Under the pieces are notes generated by a model. It ran no database searches, was not told where the DNA came from, and saw nothing but the letters and a program-made list of their open reading frames with translations. This document shows, piece after piece, positions 46,908 through 56,100 of a stretch of 64,000 nucleotides of DNA. Source of the DNA: Pseudanabaena sp. lw0831 (lineage in GTDB: Bacteria > Cyanobacteriota > Cyanobacteriia > Pseudanabaenales > Pseudanabaenaceae). The stretch lies in assembly GCF_016584665.1 (NCBI RefSeq), contig NZ_BBJB01000115.1:62001-126000 (forward strand), read 5' to 3'. A program made the translations under genes and the position numbers. The first letter of the stretch is position 1. Every line of letters starts with the position of its first letter.

Positions 46908-47709
46908 ATGGTTTTGTTACTTCTCGTGCCATTGGTAAAAGCTCAGCATGACTAACCACAAGAGTTGGGAAATTGTGCTGACTGTAATCTTTGCCCATCT
47001 CTAATGGAAAGATATCTGGTGATGCTTCTAAGGGAACCCAGATAGCACCGATCGCTTTCAGGATTACCCAAACAGCAGCAATATCCCAAATCTTGGGAGT
47101 AGCTTCCACTGCGCCAATAGTGGAGCCGATCGCAACGGTCAAAATGTTATAGCTAGCTACACCCAACATCCGCAGTTTAAAAGGGAACTTCGAGCGACCC
47201 ATTTTTTCGAGACTGCGAGAACAGGCGCTAAAGAAATAATTGCCAAGTGCATCAGGATCGGGCGAAACTTCAGGTAAATTAATCGGCTGGTCATTAAAAA
47301 ATGCCGCTGAACCATGCTCATTTGACCAGCCGTAAATATTTTGGCGTAATGGTGGAATTGCTACGTAACCAAAAACTGGTGTGCCGTGATGCAATAGCCC
47401 CAAAGATATGCCCCAAATCGGAATTCCCCTTGCAAAATTGGTAGTACCATCAAGGGGATCGACTACCCAAACCCATTCGCGATCGGGCAGAATTTGGGTT
47501 GATTCTTCAGTTAATACACCAAATTCAGGAAACTCTTGTTCGAGTGCTGCCTTGATATATGCATCTGCCCAGCGATCGCTTTTCGTCACAAGGCTGCCAT
47601 CGCCCTTAGCGATCGCAACTCGCGCCTGTTCAAAATCTGCAAGTAAGCGATCGCCCACTTGTTTGGTTAACTCTTGGATAAAGGGAAGAATTGATGGCAA
47701 GTTTTTCAT
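46897..47709 (-). CDS. Inositol monophosphatase family protein
   Basis: 270 residues. Metal-binding motifs are VLTEES (~64), WVVDPLDGTTNFARGIPIWG (~81-100) and the C-terminal WDIAAVWVILKAIGA (~188-202). It should remove phosphate from inositol phosphates or related substrates (histidinol phosphate and PAP are possible for relatives). Its stop codon overlaps the end of the convergent TrhO fusion gene by 11 bp, so there is no terminator between them and antisense transcripts may form. Confidence 0.9.
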   Translation of the reverse strand: MKNLPSILPFIQELTKQVGDRLLADFEQARVAIAKGDGSLVTKSDRWADAYIKAALEQEFPEFGVLTEESTQILPDREWVWVVDPLDGTTNFARGIPIWGISLGLLHHGTPVFGYVAIPPLRQNIYGWSNEHGSAAFFNDQPINLPEVSPDPDALGNYFFSACSRSLEKMGRSKFPFKLRMLGVASYNILTVAIGSTIGAVEATPKIWDIAAVWVILKAIGAIWVPLEASPDIFPLEMGKDYSQHNFPTLVVSHAELLPMAREVTKPFTL

Positions 47710-47721
47710 AGGTTGTTAGCA

Positions 47722-47765
47722 TACCGCACAATTAGAGGAGCCATAGCTCCTCTAATTGTGCGGTA
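47722..47765. repeat. Perfect palindrome in a divergent gap
   Basis: A 20-bp perfect stem (TACCGCACAATTAGAGGAGC) with CATA loop, filling almost half of the 97 bp between the divergent phosphatase and permease genes. It is likely to overlap one or both promoters or leaders. Confidence 0.75.
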
Positions 47766-47806
47766 AAATGCAATTATGTTAGGACTATTGAGGATTTTGA
47801 TGACCT

Positions 47807-48604
47807 ATGAACTTTAGCCTGAATATTAGTCTAAGTTTAGGTCGCATTTGGGCGATCGCTACCAATGTATTTCGCGAAACCGTGCGCGAACAGGTACTTT
47901 ACTTATCTTTGCTATATACCGTGATCGTGGTTTCAGCGATGCTGATGCTGCCAGAGTTTTCCTATGACTCATCGGCAAAGATGATCGTTGATGTTGGTAT
48001 CGCGGCGATCGAGGTGGTGAGTTTGATTGTGGCGGTGTTAGTTGGCACAAATCTCATTAATAAAGAGATCGACAAGCGCACAATTTTTGTTCTGATTGCC
48101 AAGCCATTGCACCGCACTGAATTTGTGTTAGGAAAGCATCTGGGCTTAACTGGCGTGGTTGGGGCGCTGGTGTCGATTATGACTGTCATTTTTATTGCTC
48201 TGATGGCAATCAAAAACATTGCGATCCCGATTCCTGCAATTCTCGCAGCTAACTTTTTTATCTTTTGGCAAATTATGTTGCTAGGGGCGATCGCAATTTT
48301 ATTTGGTTCCTTTTCAGGTTCGCTAATTGCCTCTTTGCTGACCCTAGCCGCCTATTTAATCGGAAATTTTAGTCGTGATTTGTTGTTACTAGGTGAGATT
48401 TCTAAAAATCCTAGTTTGCAGACAGTAACGCGAACTTTTTATATGATTTTGCCCGACTTATCCCGTTCTAACCTCAAAAACGAAGCGGTTTATAATATTC
48501 TGCCAAGCTTTTTAGATATGTTTAACAATGGGGTTTATATATTGAGTTATGCCTTGTTGACCTTGGCGATCGCTATTCTCATCTTCGGTCGTCGTCAGTT
48601 CTAA
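47807..48604 (+). CDS. ABC-2 type transporter permease
   Basis: 265 residues with six membrane segments. The ATNVFRETVREQVLYL start, the NKEIDKRTIFVLIAKPLHRT cytosolic motif (~86-105) and the EFVLGKHLGL segment that follows are typical of ABC-2 permeases, including NosY-like ones. The matching ATPase gene is not next to it. The substrate is unknown. A short hairpin follows the gene at 48608-48634. Confidence 0.88.
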   Translation: MNFSLNISLSLGRIWAIATNVFRETVREQVLYLSLLYTVIVVSAMLMLPEFSYDSSAKMIVDVGIAAIEVVSLIVAVLVGTNLINKEIDKRTIFVLIAKPLHRTEFVLGKHLGLTGVVGALVSIMTVIFIALMAIKNIAIPIPAILAANFFIFWQIMLLGAIAILFGSFSGSLIASLLTLAAYLIGNFSRDLLLLGEISKNPSLQTVTRTFYMILPDLSRSNLKNEAVYNILPSFLDMFNNGVYILSYALLTLAIAILIFGRRQF

Positions 48605-48607
48605 AAA

Positions 48608-48634
48608 AGAACGGCGGTGCATTACCGCCGTTCT
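48608..48634 (+). terminator. Short hairpin between permease and reductase genes
   Basis: Arms AGAACGGCGGT / ACCGCCGTTCT around GCATT, 22 bp before the reductase ATG. There is no T run, so read-through into the reductase gene is likely. Confidence 0.5.
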
Positions 48635-48655
48635 CAATACATCTAGGAATTAACT

Positions 48656-49783
48656 ATGCGCTACCGTCGTTTTGGCAAAACTGAGATGCTCCTATCAGTC
48701 TTTTCATTAGGAGCGATGCGCTATATGGAATCTGCGGAGAATGCCCATCAAACGATCGCACGAGCGCTAGAAGTTGGCATCAATCATATTGAAACTGCGC
48801 AAGGCTATGGCAAGAGCGAAGAATTTATCGGTAAGGCGATGCGAAATGGATTGAGTAAACAACGCGATCGCTTTTATCTGACTACCAAAATTTCACCCAC
48901 CAAAGATGCTGACTCGATGCGTCGCCAGATCGAGCAGTCCCTCAAAAAGCTGAATGTGGACTATATCGACAACTTTGATATTCATGGAATTAATTTGCAA
49001 GAGCATCTTGCTCTAGTCACTAATCCCCAAGGCTGTATGAAAGCAGTCAGAGAAGCTGTCGATCAAAAGATGATTGGTCATGTCGGATTTTCCACCCACG
49101 CTCCCCTTAATGTAATTCTTGACACGATCAACACCGATTTGTTTGAATCAATCAACTTACATTATTATTTCTTCAACCAGCGTAATGCCGCCGCCGTGCA
49201 GCTTGCCCATGAAAAAGACATGGGTGTATTTATCATCTCGCCATCGGATAAAGGCGGAATGCTGTACAACCCTTCGGAAGAATTAGCAGGCGTTAGTTAT
49301 CCATTTACGGCTCTCTATATGTGCGATCGCTTCCTGCTCAGCGATCCCCGTGTGCATACTCTCAGCCTCGGAGCAGCTAATCCCGCCGAAATCGACTCGC
49401 ATCAAGATGCATGGGACAACGATGAGCCAATGTCCGAGTTAGAGCAAGCAGTTCTTGATTGCATTAATCGCCGCTATACAGTTTTAGAAGGCGATCGCTG
49501 TTCTCAGTGTTACGAATGCTTGCCTTGCCCTGAAGATATCAATATTCCTGAAGTGTTACGCCTAAGAAATTTAGCCGTCAGTTTTGATATGGTGGAATTT
49601 GGCAAATATCGCTACAAAATGTTTGAAAATGCTGGGCATTGGTTCCCAGGAAGTAAAGCGATTCGCTGCACTGACTGTGGCGATTGTTTGCCACGCTGCC
49701 CAGAAAACTTAGATATCCCTAAGCTTTTGCGTGACACCCACGATCGCTTGCAAGGTGCAGAAGGCAAGCGCCTATGGGAATAA
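48656..49783 (+). CDS. Aldo/keto reductase with C-terminal 4Fe-4S clusters
   Basis: 375 residues. Residues 1-~275 form the AKR barrel (RYRRFGKTEMLLSVFSLGAM; GINHIETAQGYGKSEEFIGK; FDIHGINLQEH). The usual catalytic Asp of AKRs is a Glu in this motif (HIETAQGYG), which I recall as normal in this Fe-S subgroup. The C-terminus holds two cysteine clusters: CSQCYECLPCPEDINIP (~282-298) and CTDCGDCLPRCPENLDIP (~342-359). It is likely an electron-transfer reductase in the cytosol; the substrate is not known. Confidence 0.9.
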   Translation: MRYRRFGKTEMLLSVFSLGAMRYMESAENAHQTIARALEVGINHIETAQGYGKSEEFIGKAMRNGLSKQRDRFYLTTKISPTKDADSMRRQIEQSLKKLNVDYIDNFDIHGINLQEHLALVTNPQGCMKAVREAVDQKMIGHVGFSTHAPLNVILDTINTDLFESINLHYYFFNQRNAAAVQLAHEKDMGVFIISPSDKGGMLYNPSEELAGVSYPFTALYMCDRFLLSDPRVHTLSLGAANPAEIDSHQDAWDNDEPMSELEQAVLDCINRRYTVLEGDRCSQCYECLPCPEDINIPEVLRLRNLAVSFDMVEFGKYRYKMFENAGHWFPGSKAIRCTDCGDCLPRCPENLDIPKLLRDTHDRLQGAEGKRLWE

Positions 49784-49819
49784 CAAAAAGTTGGCGCTTT
49801 GCACCAACTTTCTGTTATT
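49779..49819 (+). terminator. Hairpin after the aldo/keto reductase
   Basis: Arms AATAACAAAAAGTTGG / CCAACTTTCTGTTATT (one mismatch) around CGCTTTGCA. It overlaps the stop codon. Confidence 0.65.
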
Positions 49820-49877
49820 AGTTTTTTGGTACGATGGGATACATTACGTAATAAAATCTAAAATCTAAAATAAATCT

Positions 49878-50369
49878 ATGGCTTCCAGTTATTCTTTCGA
49901 TGTGGTTAGCGATTTTGATCATCAAGAACTTGTAAATGCGATCGATCAAACTCGCCGTGAAATTGTCAGTCGCTATGACTTAAAAAGTACCAAAACAGAA
50001 GTCGAACTTGAAAAAGAATCGATAACGATTAACACTAATAGTGAAATGACGCTCACTGCCGTGGTCGATGTGATGCAATCTAAAGCGATCAAACGAGGCT
50101 TATCTCTAAAAATCTTTGACTACGGTGAAATTGAGTCTGCTAGCGGTAATCGGGTCGTGCAAATTATTAAGCTAAAAAAAGGTATTGAACAGGATCAAGC
50201 AAAAAAACTTTCTAAAATTATTCGTGATGCTTTTCCAAAAGCTCAAGCTTCTATCCAAGGAGATGCTTTACGGGTTACTTCCAAATCAAAAGATGAACTC
50301 CAAGAAATCATCCAACTCGTAAAAGCAGAAGACTTTCCACTAGCACTTCAATTTACAAACTATCGTTAA
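49878..50369 (+). CDS. YajQ family nucleotide-binding protein
   Basis: 163 residues, the full family length. [20 protein letters not shown] (~2-21), [14 protein letters not shown] (~34), [10 protein letters not shown] and the end [11 protein letters not shown] are family hallmarks. The fold is two ferredoxin-like domains. Some members bind c-di-GMP and act as co-regulators, others bind nucleic acid; the c-di-GMP role is interesting given the diguanylate cyclase gene at 39.7 kb, but any link is inference. Confidence 0.95.
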   Translation: MASSYSFDVVSDFDHQELVNAIDQTRREIVSRYDLKSTKTEVELEKESITINTNSEMTLTAVVDVMQSKAIKRGLSLKIFDYGEIESASGNRVVQIIKLKKGIEQDQAKKLSKIIRDAFPKAQASIQGDALRVTSKSKDELQEIIQLVKAEDFPLALQFTNYR

Positions 50370-50396
50370 ACCAAAAGGCGCTTTGCGATATTACCT

Positions 50397-50434
50397 AAAA
50401 GAGAGTTGCGGCGCGATGCGCCGCAACTCTCTTT
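50397..50434. terminator. Bidirectional hairpin between YajQ and DUF4079 genes
   Basis: Stem AAAAGAGAGTTGCGGCGC with GAT loop, perfect. The two genes converge on it. Confidence 0.8.
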
Positions 50435-50447
50435 TGGGTTAGCGATA

Positions 50448-50930
50448 TTAGGCAGCTTTGAACATTTTTTCTAAAATTCTTTGTACGATTTGCCAACCTG
50501 TGAAGGTTTGCCATGCAAAAACACCAATCAAGGCAGTATTTACGGTGATATGAGTTACCCTCGCCCATTCTTTGCCCTGTTGCAATATTGGCGCAAAAGC
50601 AGCCGACAATGCTGCCAAAAATGCTAAACCTAGACCAGCTAACAAATGCGCACTCACAAATAACTTGCCATTATCGTTATAGGTTACAGCCATACCGCCG
50701 ACAGCGCCCGCCACCATCAACACCAAAAAGACCGATCCAAGCTTGTGATGAAGGATATTGTAACGTTTGGCAATCAGGGCTTTTTTCTCTTCCCCCTCAG
50801 TGCTGCGAATTTTGCGATATTGCCAGCCGATATAACCTGCATAAAGCGCCAAAAATAAAGTTGCGAGCATCAGCAGTGGGTGAGCAAAGGTCACCACAGT
50901 TTTAAATGGTTCAGGGATTGCGACAATCAT
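50448..50930 (-). CDS. DUF4079 membrane protein
   Basis: 160 residues with four membrane segments (for example LLMLATLFLALYAGYIGW and SVFLVLMVAGAVGGMAVTY). The HHKLGSVF histidine pair (~55) and HLLAGLGLAFLAALSAAF (~95) suggest possible haem binding, as in b-type cytochrome-like membrane proteins. The DUF4079 family is known mainly from cyanobacteria and plants, without a firm function; it was matched from memory. Confidence 0.85.
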   Translation of the reverse strand: MIVAIPEPFKTVVTFAHPLLMLATLFLALYAGYIGWQYRKIRSTEGEEKKALIAKRYNILHHKLGSVFLVLMVAGAVGGMAVTYNDNGKLFVSAHLLAGLGLAFLAALSAAFAPILQQGKEWARVTHITVNTALIGVFAWQTFTGWQIVQRILEKMFKAA

Positions 50931-51035
50931 AGTTCTGTTCTTAGGAATTTCGTAGGAATAGCTTTGTAATGATTTTGTATTGAATCTTATTCAATTGTAA
51001 ATAATTTTAATATAAAGCTGCCACTACGGGAGTTA

Positions 51036-51075
51036 TCAAAAAGAGAGATGGCGCAAAGTGCATCTCTCTTTTTGA
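51036..51075 (-). terminator. Hairpin after the first MEKHLA gene
   Basis: Arms TCAAAAAGAGAGATG / CATCTCTCTTTTTGA around GCGCAAAGTG, followed on the minus strand by A/T-rich DNA, directly past the stop at 51079. Confidence 0.65.
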
Positions 51076-51078
51076 GGT

Positions 51079-51561
51079 TTAAATTGCTTCCCAGTCCTGA
51101 AAAGTTGCGGCTTGTCCCCAAAGTTCCCCCTCTTGGTCTACTACATTCCAGATAATCGCTTGGTCGATATAGAAGCGATCGCCTGTACTTGCAATCCTGA
51201 TCCCGCGATAATTACTAATATATCCTTGAGATTTTGCCTGAGCTAAAAGCTGTTCTCTTTCACCGCGTTCCATTACCTCAGCCGTATATCGTGATGGTGT
51301 TGAAATAAAAGTGTGCCAATCCATCTTCCATAAATCAAGTGCTTTTTGATTGCCATAGTTGAGAATCGGATCGGCTTGAGTGCCATGAGAAACAACTACG
51401 AGATTTGCATTGAATAGTAAATTTGCAATTTCTAACGGTGATTTGAGATCGGTAGTTGGGATTAAAATATTTCCAGTCCAATGCTGAAAGCTATAGAGTA
51501 ATAATTGGATATGTTGTAATAGTTCTTTTTGTAACCAAGGTTCAGTGTTATTTGTATTCAT
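51079..51561 (-). CDS. MEKHLA-domain protein, intact copy
   Basis: 160 residues, one MEKHLA domain. Core motifs are SHGTQADPILNYGNQKALDL (~79-98), W in KMDWHTFISTPSRYTAEVME (~100-119), and GYISNYRGIRIASTGDRFYI followed by NVVDQEGELWGQAATFQDW. MEKHLA is related to PAS and may bind a small ligand; in plants it is attached to HD-Zip III proteins. Most of this protein is duplicated at 52595-53077, about 80 percent identical by eye. The 289-bp gap upstream has a short open stretch near 51640-51749 (LPVSSFAESFQLTMDELVER) that could be a gene relic. Confidence 0.87.
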   Translation of the reverse strand: MNTNNTEPWLQKELLQHIQLLLYSFQHWTGNILIPTTDLKSPLEIANLLFNANLVVVSHGTQADPILNYGNQKALDLWKMDWHTFISTPSRYTAEVMERGEREQLLAQAKSQGYISNYRGIRIASTGDRFYIDQAIIWNVVDQEGELWGQAATFQDWEAI

Positions 51562-51850
51562 ACTTTGTCTTCAGTGGGCTGAATCCAATATATGACAGCT
51601 TCTACTCAAATTCTTGTGATTTTAGCGATCGCACGATTTCTATGTTTGAAAATAAAGGCGATCGCTTGCCTGTGTCATCCTTTGCAGAATCATTTCAGCT
51701 TACAATGGATGAATTAGTTGAAAGATTAAGCTTGCTGTTCAAGGCATAAGCTAATGAGTAGGCTATATTACACTTACAGTATGTTTTTATTTCTCATTAC
51801 TAGTATCGATGCTGAGTGATATTCCTTTAGTGTTGTAACAATCTAAAGAT

Positions 51851-52762
51851 ATGACAATTGAAGTTACAGAAGATTATCGAAGTTTGTTAGTGGCGGTGAA
51901 GCATCGGATTCGTGCTGCTCAGTATGAGGCTTTAAAGGCGGTCAATCGAGAGTTAATGGCGCTTTATTGGGATATTGGTGAGTTAATTGTTACTCGTCAA
52001 GAGAGCGCTGGTTGGGGTAAGTCAGTGGTGGAACAATTAGCTCAGGATTTGCAGGTTGAGTTTCATGGTATGGCTGGGTTTTCGGCGCGGAATATTTGGA
52101 GAATGCGGGATTTCTACCTTACTTACCACGGCAATGAAAAACTGACACCATTGGTGGCAGAAATTGGCTGGACTCATAATTTGGTGATCTTGGAGAAGTG
52201 TAAAGACGACTTGCAGAGAGAGTTTTACATTCGCATGACACAAAAATTTGGCTGGACAAAGAATGTGTTAATTCACCAAATCGAGAACAAAACCTACGAA
52301 AAGACTTTGCTGAATCAAACAAATTTTGATCGCACTTTGTCAGAGGAGATGCGCGATCGCGCCAAGCTTGCTGTTAAGGATGCATACACATTTGATTTTC
52401 TGGAATTAGCGGATGAACATAGTGAACGCGAACTTGAGAAGGCGATTTTGACAAGAGTGGAACCATTTTTGCAAGAGATGGGTGGGATGTTTACTTTTGT
52501 GGGTAGTCAATATCGTCTAGAGATTAGTGATGAGGAGTATTTTATTGATTTGTTGCTGTATCACCGTGGGCTGAAGTGTTTGGTGGCGGTTGAGTTAAAG
52601 ATTGGGAAGTTTTTGCCTGAATATGTGGGGAAGATGCAGTTTTATTTGGCGGCTTTGGACGATCGCGTGAGATTGGAGGGTGAGAATGCGGCGATCGCCT
52701 GTACTCGCAATCCTGATCCCGCGATAATTACTAATATATCCTTGCGATTTTGCCTGTGCTAA
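51851..52762 (+). CDS. DUF1016 PD-(D/E)XK nuclease (YhcG-like), C-terminus replaced
   Basis: 303 residues. The N-terminal DUF1016_N domain (RIRAAQYEALKAVNRELMAL, YWDIGELIV, GFSARNIWRMRDFYL) and the nuclease core FIDLLLYHRGLKCLVAVELK (Asp and ExK) are intact. The family normally continues past VRLEGENxxIG with IILCK and more. Here, from the HIP1 site at 52691, the last ~22 residues (CTRNPDPAIITNISLRFCLC) are read from the antisense strand of a MEKHLA gene. So it is a truncated nuclease with a foreign tail. Relatives act in defence or in DNA repair; activity here is doubtful. Confidence 0.85.
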   Translation: MTIEVTEDYRSLLVAVKHRIRAAQYEALKAVNRELMALYWDIGELIVTRQESAGWGKSVVEQLAQDLQVEFHGMAGFSARNIWRMRDFYLTYHGNEKLTPLVAEIGWTHNLVILEKCKDDLQREFYIRMTQKFGWTKNVLIHQIENKTYEKTLLNQTNFDRTLSEEMRDRAKLAVKDAYTFDFLELADEHSERELEKAILTRVEPFLQEMGGMFTFVGSQYRLEISDEEYFIDLLLYHRGLKCLVAVELKIGKFLPEYVGKMQFYLAALDDRVRLEGENAAIACTRNPDPAIITNISLRFCLC

Positions 52763-53077
52763 AAGTTGTTCTCTCTCACTAAGTTCCATTACCTCGGCAG
52801 TATATCGTGATGGAGTTGAAATAAAAGTGTGCCAATCCATTTTCCATAGATCGAGTGCTTTTTGATTGCCATAGTTAAGAATTGGATCGGCTTGAGAGCC
52901 ATGAGAAACAACTACAAAATTTGCATTAAATAATGAATCTGCGATTTCTAAAGGTGATTGGTAATTGGGAATCGTTAGTAAAGTATCACCAGTCCAATGA
53001 TGAAAGCTATAAAGCAATAATTGGATATGCTCCAATAACTGAGTTTGCAAACAAGGTTGAGATTTTTCTAGATACAT
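52595..53077 (-). pseudogene. MEKHLA-domain protein, second copy, 3'-truncated
   Basis: Starting at ATG 53077 (MYLEKSQPCLQTQLLEHIQL), it follows the copy at 51079-51561 closely up to ASTGDR. There the frame enters the antisense of the DUF1016 gene and runs 32 foreign residues (ILTLQSHAIVQSRQIK and onward) to a stop. The last ~30 residues of the domain, including ELWGQAATF, are missing. It starts 54 bp after the stop of the 1152-residue kinase gene on the same strand, so it may still be co-transcribed with it. Probably non-functional. Confidence 0.8.
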
Positions 53078-53130
53078 AATTTTTACTGCCGCGATCGCCA
53101 TAATGCTTTTATGATTTAGGCATTAAAGCT

Positions 53131-56100
53131 TCACAAGTGCTTCTTAAAAGATTCCACTACCGCCACAAATTCTTCTGGTTCAACTGGTTTGGGGACGTGA
53201 GACTGAAATCCTGCCTCTAGTGCCCTGATCCGATCTTGAGTTCGGGCATAGGCGGTAAGCGCGATCGCGGGAATCCTGCCACCCTGTTCTGGTGCTAAAT
53301 TTCGAAGTTGACGAATAAACATGTAGCCATCGACTTCTGGCATACCGATATCACTGACTAATAGGTCAGGTAGTTGTTCAGCATTACATTGCATGATTAT
53401 ATTTAAAGCATCCATAGCAGATGTTGCTATCTGTACCTCTGCTCCATTTATATTTAGTAGTGAGGCTAGCATTTCGCGGGCATCTACTTCATCATCCACA
53501 ATTAAAACCTTCATGCTTTCCAATCTAATTGCGTCGCTTAAAGAGGTTGCCTCGCTACTTGTAGGATGTACTTGCTCACGATGTTCAGAGTCTGGACGAA
53601 AGATCATGATCGGTAGATTGATCGTGAAGGTGGCTCCTAATCCTTCTCCTGCACTGTCTGCATACACTTTACCGCCGTGTAGCTCGATTAAATGACGGAC
53701 AATTGCTAGCCCTAATCCCAAGCCACCATGTACTCTAGTAGTCTTACTATCAGCTTGTTGTAAGCGATCAAAAACATATGGTAGAAATTCAGGACTAATT
53801 CCCTGACCAGTATCACTTACGGTAACTTCAACATAAGAATCAACTCGTTGCAGTCGAATCTGAACTTGACCATTTTTGGGCGTAAACTTAACGGCATTGG
53901 TAAGTAAATTCCAAAGCACCTGTTGGAGGCGATCCAAATCGCCAGAAACAAGCCCAGCATCAGGGTCTAAAATACTTTGAATGCGAATATTTTTAGCTTC
54001 CGCAGCAGGACGAATGGAATCGAGCGCTGAGTTAATTAATGGAATAAGGGTATGTGGACGGACATCTAAGCGGAGTTTTCCAGTTATGATACGAGATACA
54101 TCTAATAAATCGTTAATCAACTGATTTTGAGCCCTAGCACTACGTTCAATTGTCTCTAGCGCTTGCTCTGTCTTGACTGCATCTAGCTTTCTAGTACGCA
54201 GCATTGTCGCATAGCCCAATATGGCATTGAGAGGAGTCCGTAACTCATGAGAAACCGTGGCCAGAAATTCATCTTTTACCTGATTTATTCTAGATAACTC
54301 CTCGGTTTGCTTACGTAACAAAGTCTCAGACTTTTTACTTTCAGTTAGATCTACAACATAGCACACCCAACCAAGTTGCCCCTTTTCGATCGGTGTCGCT
54401 CCAATCAGAATTGGTAAATGACTACCATCTTTGCAGATATATTCTTTCTCATGTGGTGTAGCGCTTCCAGAGGTGATTAGTTCATGTATAACTTTCATAT
54501 CTTGTTCAATGCACTCGGGGGGTGTCATTGCTTTCCAGTTCACTTCCCCATTTTCTAATTCTTCTCGTGTGTAACCAACCATTTTCAAAAAAGCATCGTT
54601 GGCTTCTGTGATCGTGCCATCACCTGCTGCCACAATTACCCCCATAAGGTTGTTGGCTTCAATTAGCCGATTAACATGAGCTTCACTTTTTTGCAAGGCA
54701 ATTTGTTGAGCTTTTAAGTCTTCTGATAAGGATTCGGCTTGCTGTCTGGCTACAACCTGTTTAGTGACGTCAAAGCCAAAGACTAAGACTCCTTCAATAA
54801 TATTATTACTATCGTAGAGAGCTTGGTAGATTAAATTGACGAATATTTTATCCAAGTTGCCATCACCACGTCGATTTAATAGAACTGGCATTTCTTCACC
54901 GAAGAACGTCACTCCAGTGTCAAATACCTGATCAAGCAGTTCAAAAAATCCCTGTCCTTCTAGTTCGGGGAAGGCTTCTCGCACAGTGCGACCGATTAGT
55001 TCGCGGTTGCCAGTTATCTCATAATAGGGAGCATTAGCAAACTCAAACTTAAGCTCGCGACCACGACCAATCGCAATAAAAGCGGGAGCTTGCAGCAGAA
55101 TTGAGTTAAGGCGACTTCGTTGAAACTCTGCCTCTGCACGAGCAGTTTGTTCTAGTTGAAGAAGGCGATCGCGTTCTATTTCTATTTCTTTACGCCCAGT
55201 AATATCAATCACAGAACCAACGTAACCCTCAAAATGTCCCTCTTCTGTAATTCGAGGGCTAGCTGCATCAATTGCCCAACGATACTCACCATCTTTACGT
55301 CGGAAGCGGTATTCTACACGAAATGCTGCATGGTTCTGATTAGCAGTAATAAATGAGTTTTCAGCATATTCACGATCTTCTGGGTGCGTCGCATCTAACC
55401 AGCCAAATCCTAAGCCTGTCTCTTCAGTTTGTCCTGTGAAGTCATACCAACTTTGGCTAAGAAATGTACAGTAGCCTGTAGAATCGGTAACCCAGATCAT
55501 AACTGGTGCATTATTAGCCATGTTACGGAAACGTCCTTCGCTTTCCTGTAGAGCTTCAGCACGTCTTTGTTCAGATTTATAGGTGTTTACATTGTCCAGC
55601 GCTATATCCATTTGAATATTAGCAAGTTCCAAAAATTCTTGATACTTTTCATTTAGGACTAAGCGAGGACTAATCCCGATGATCAGAAAACCAATAACTT
55701 GTTGGGTAGAACTACTAATTAGAGGCAGACTTAGAGCTGTATGCGGTGGTTCTGGATAAAGCCACTCTCCTGCTTCTGCAAATCCATCCCAAGCAGTGAG
55801 ATCTGTCACTACTTGCTTAGTAAGACTTTGCATAGGCTTAGACCACGGATAGATATCAGTCTGCTCATTTAGGGTCACTACATCAGGAGTAAAACTTGTA
55901 GCAGGTAATAATCCGCTAGCCCCTGCTAAGTTCGCTTTAACACCATTTTGGTCTAATAAATAAATTAGCGCAAATAGCACGTCCTCACGATTAGTGGTTA
56001 GCACTTCAGTACTAGTTTGACAAATCTGTTCGCTTAAGAGAACTTCATGAAGCTGCGCGGCTAAGTTTCGTAAAACTCTGACGCGGCGCTCCGCTAAAAC

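Noticed and set aside
46897-47709. Unusual WDIAAVWVI motif in the inositol-phosphatase-like protein
   Set aside because: The metal-binding Asp is kept and I recall the same motif in cyanobacterial relatives; not evidence of inactivation.
48656-49783. Loss of the catalytic Asp (Glu instead) in the aldo/keto reductase
   Set aside because: As far as I recall, HIETAxGYG is usual for the Fe-S cluster subgroup, so it is not a defect of this gene.
51456-51749. A 97-codon plus-strand frame overlapping the first MEKHLA gene
   Set aside because: Its first part is antisense to the MEKHLA gene. Only the last ~35 codons look slightly protein-like and there is no good start; kept as a possible relic, not as a gene.
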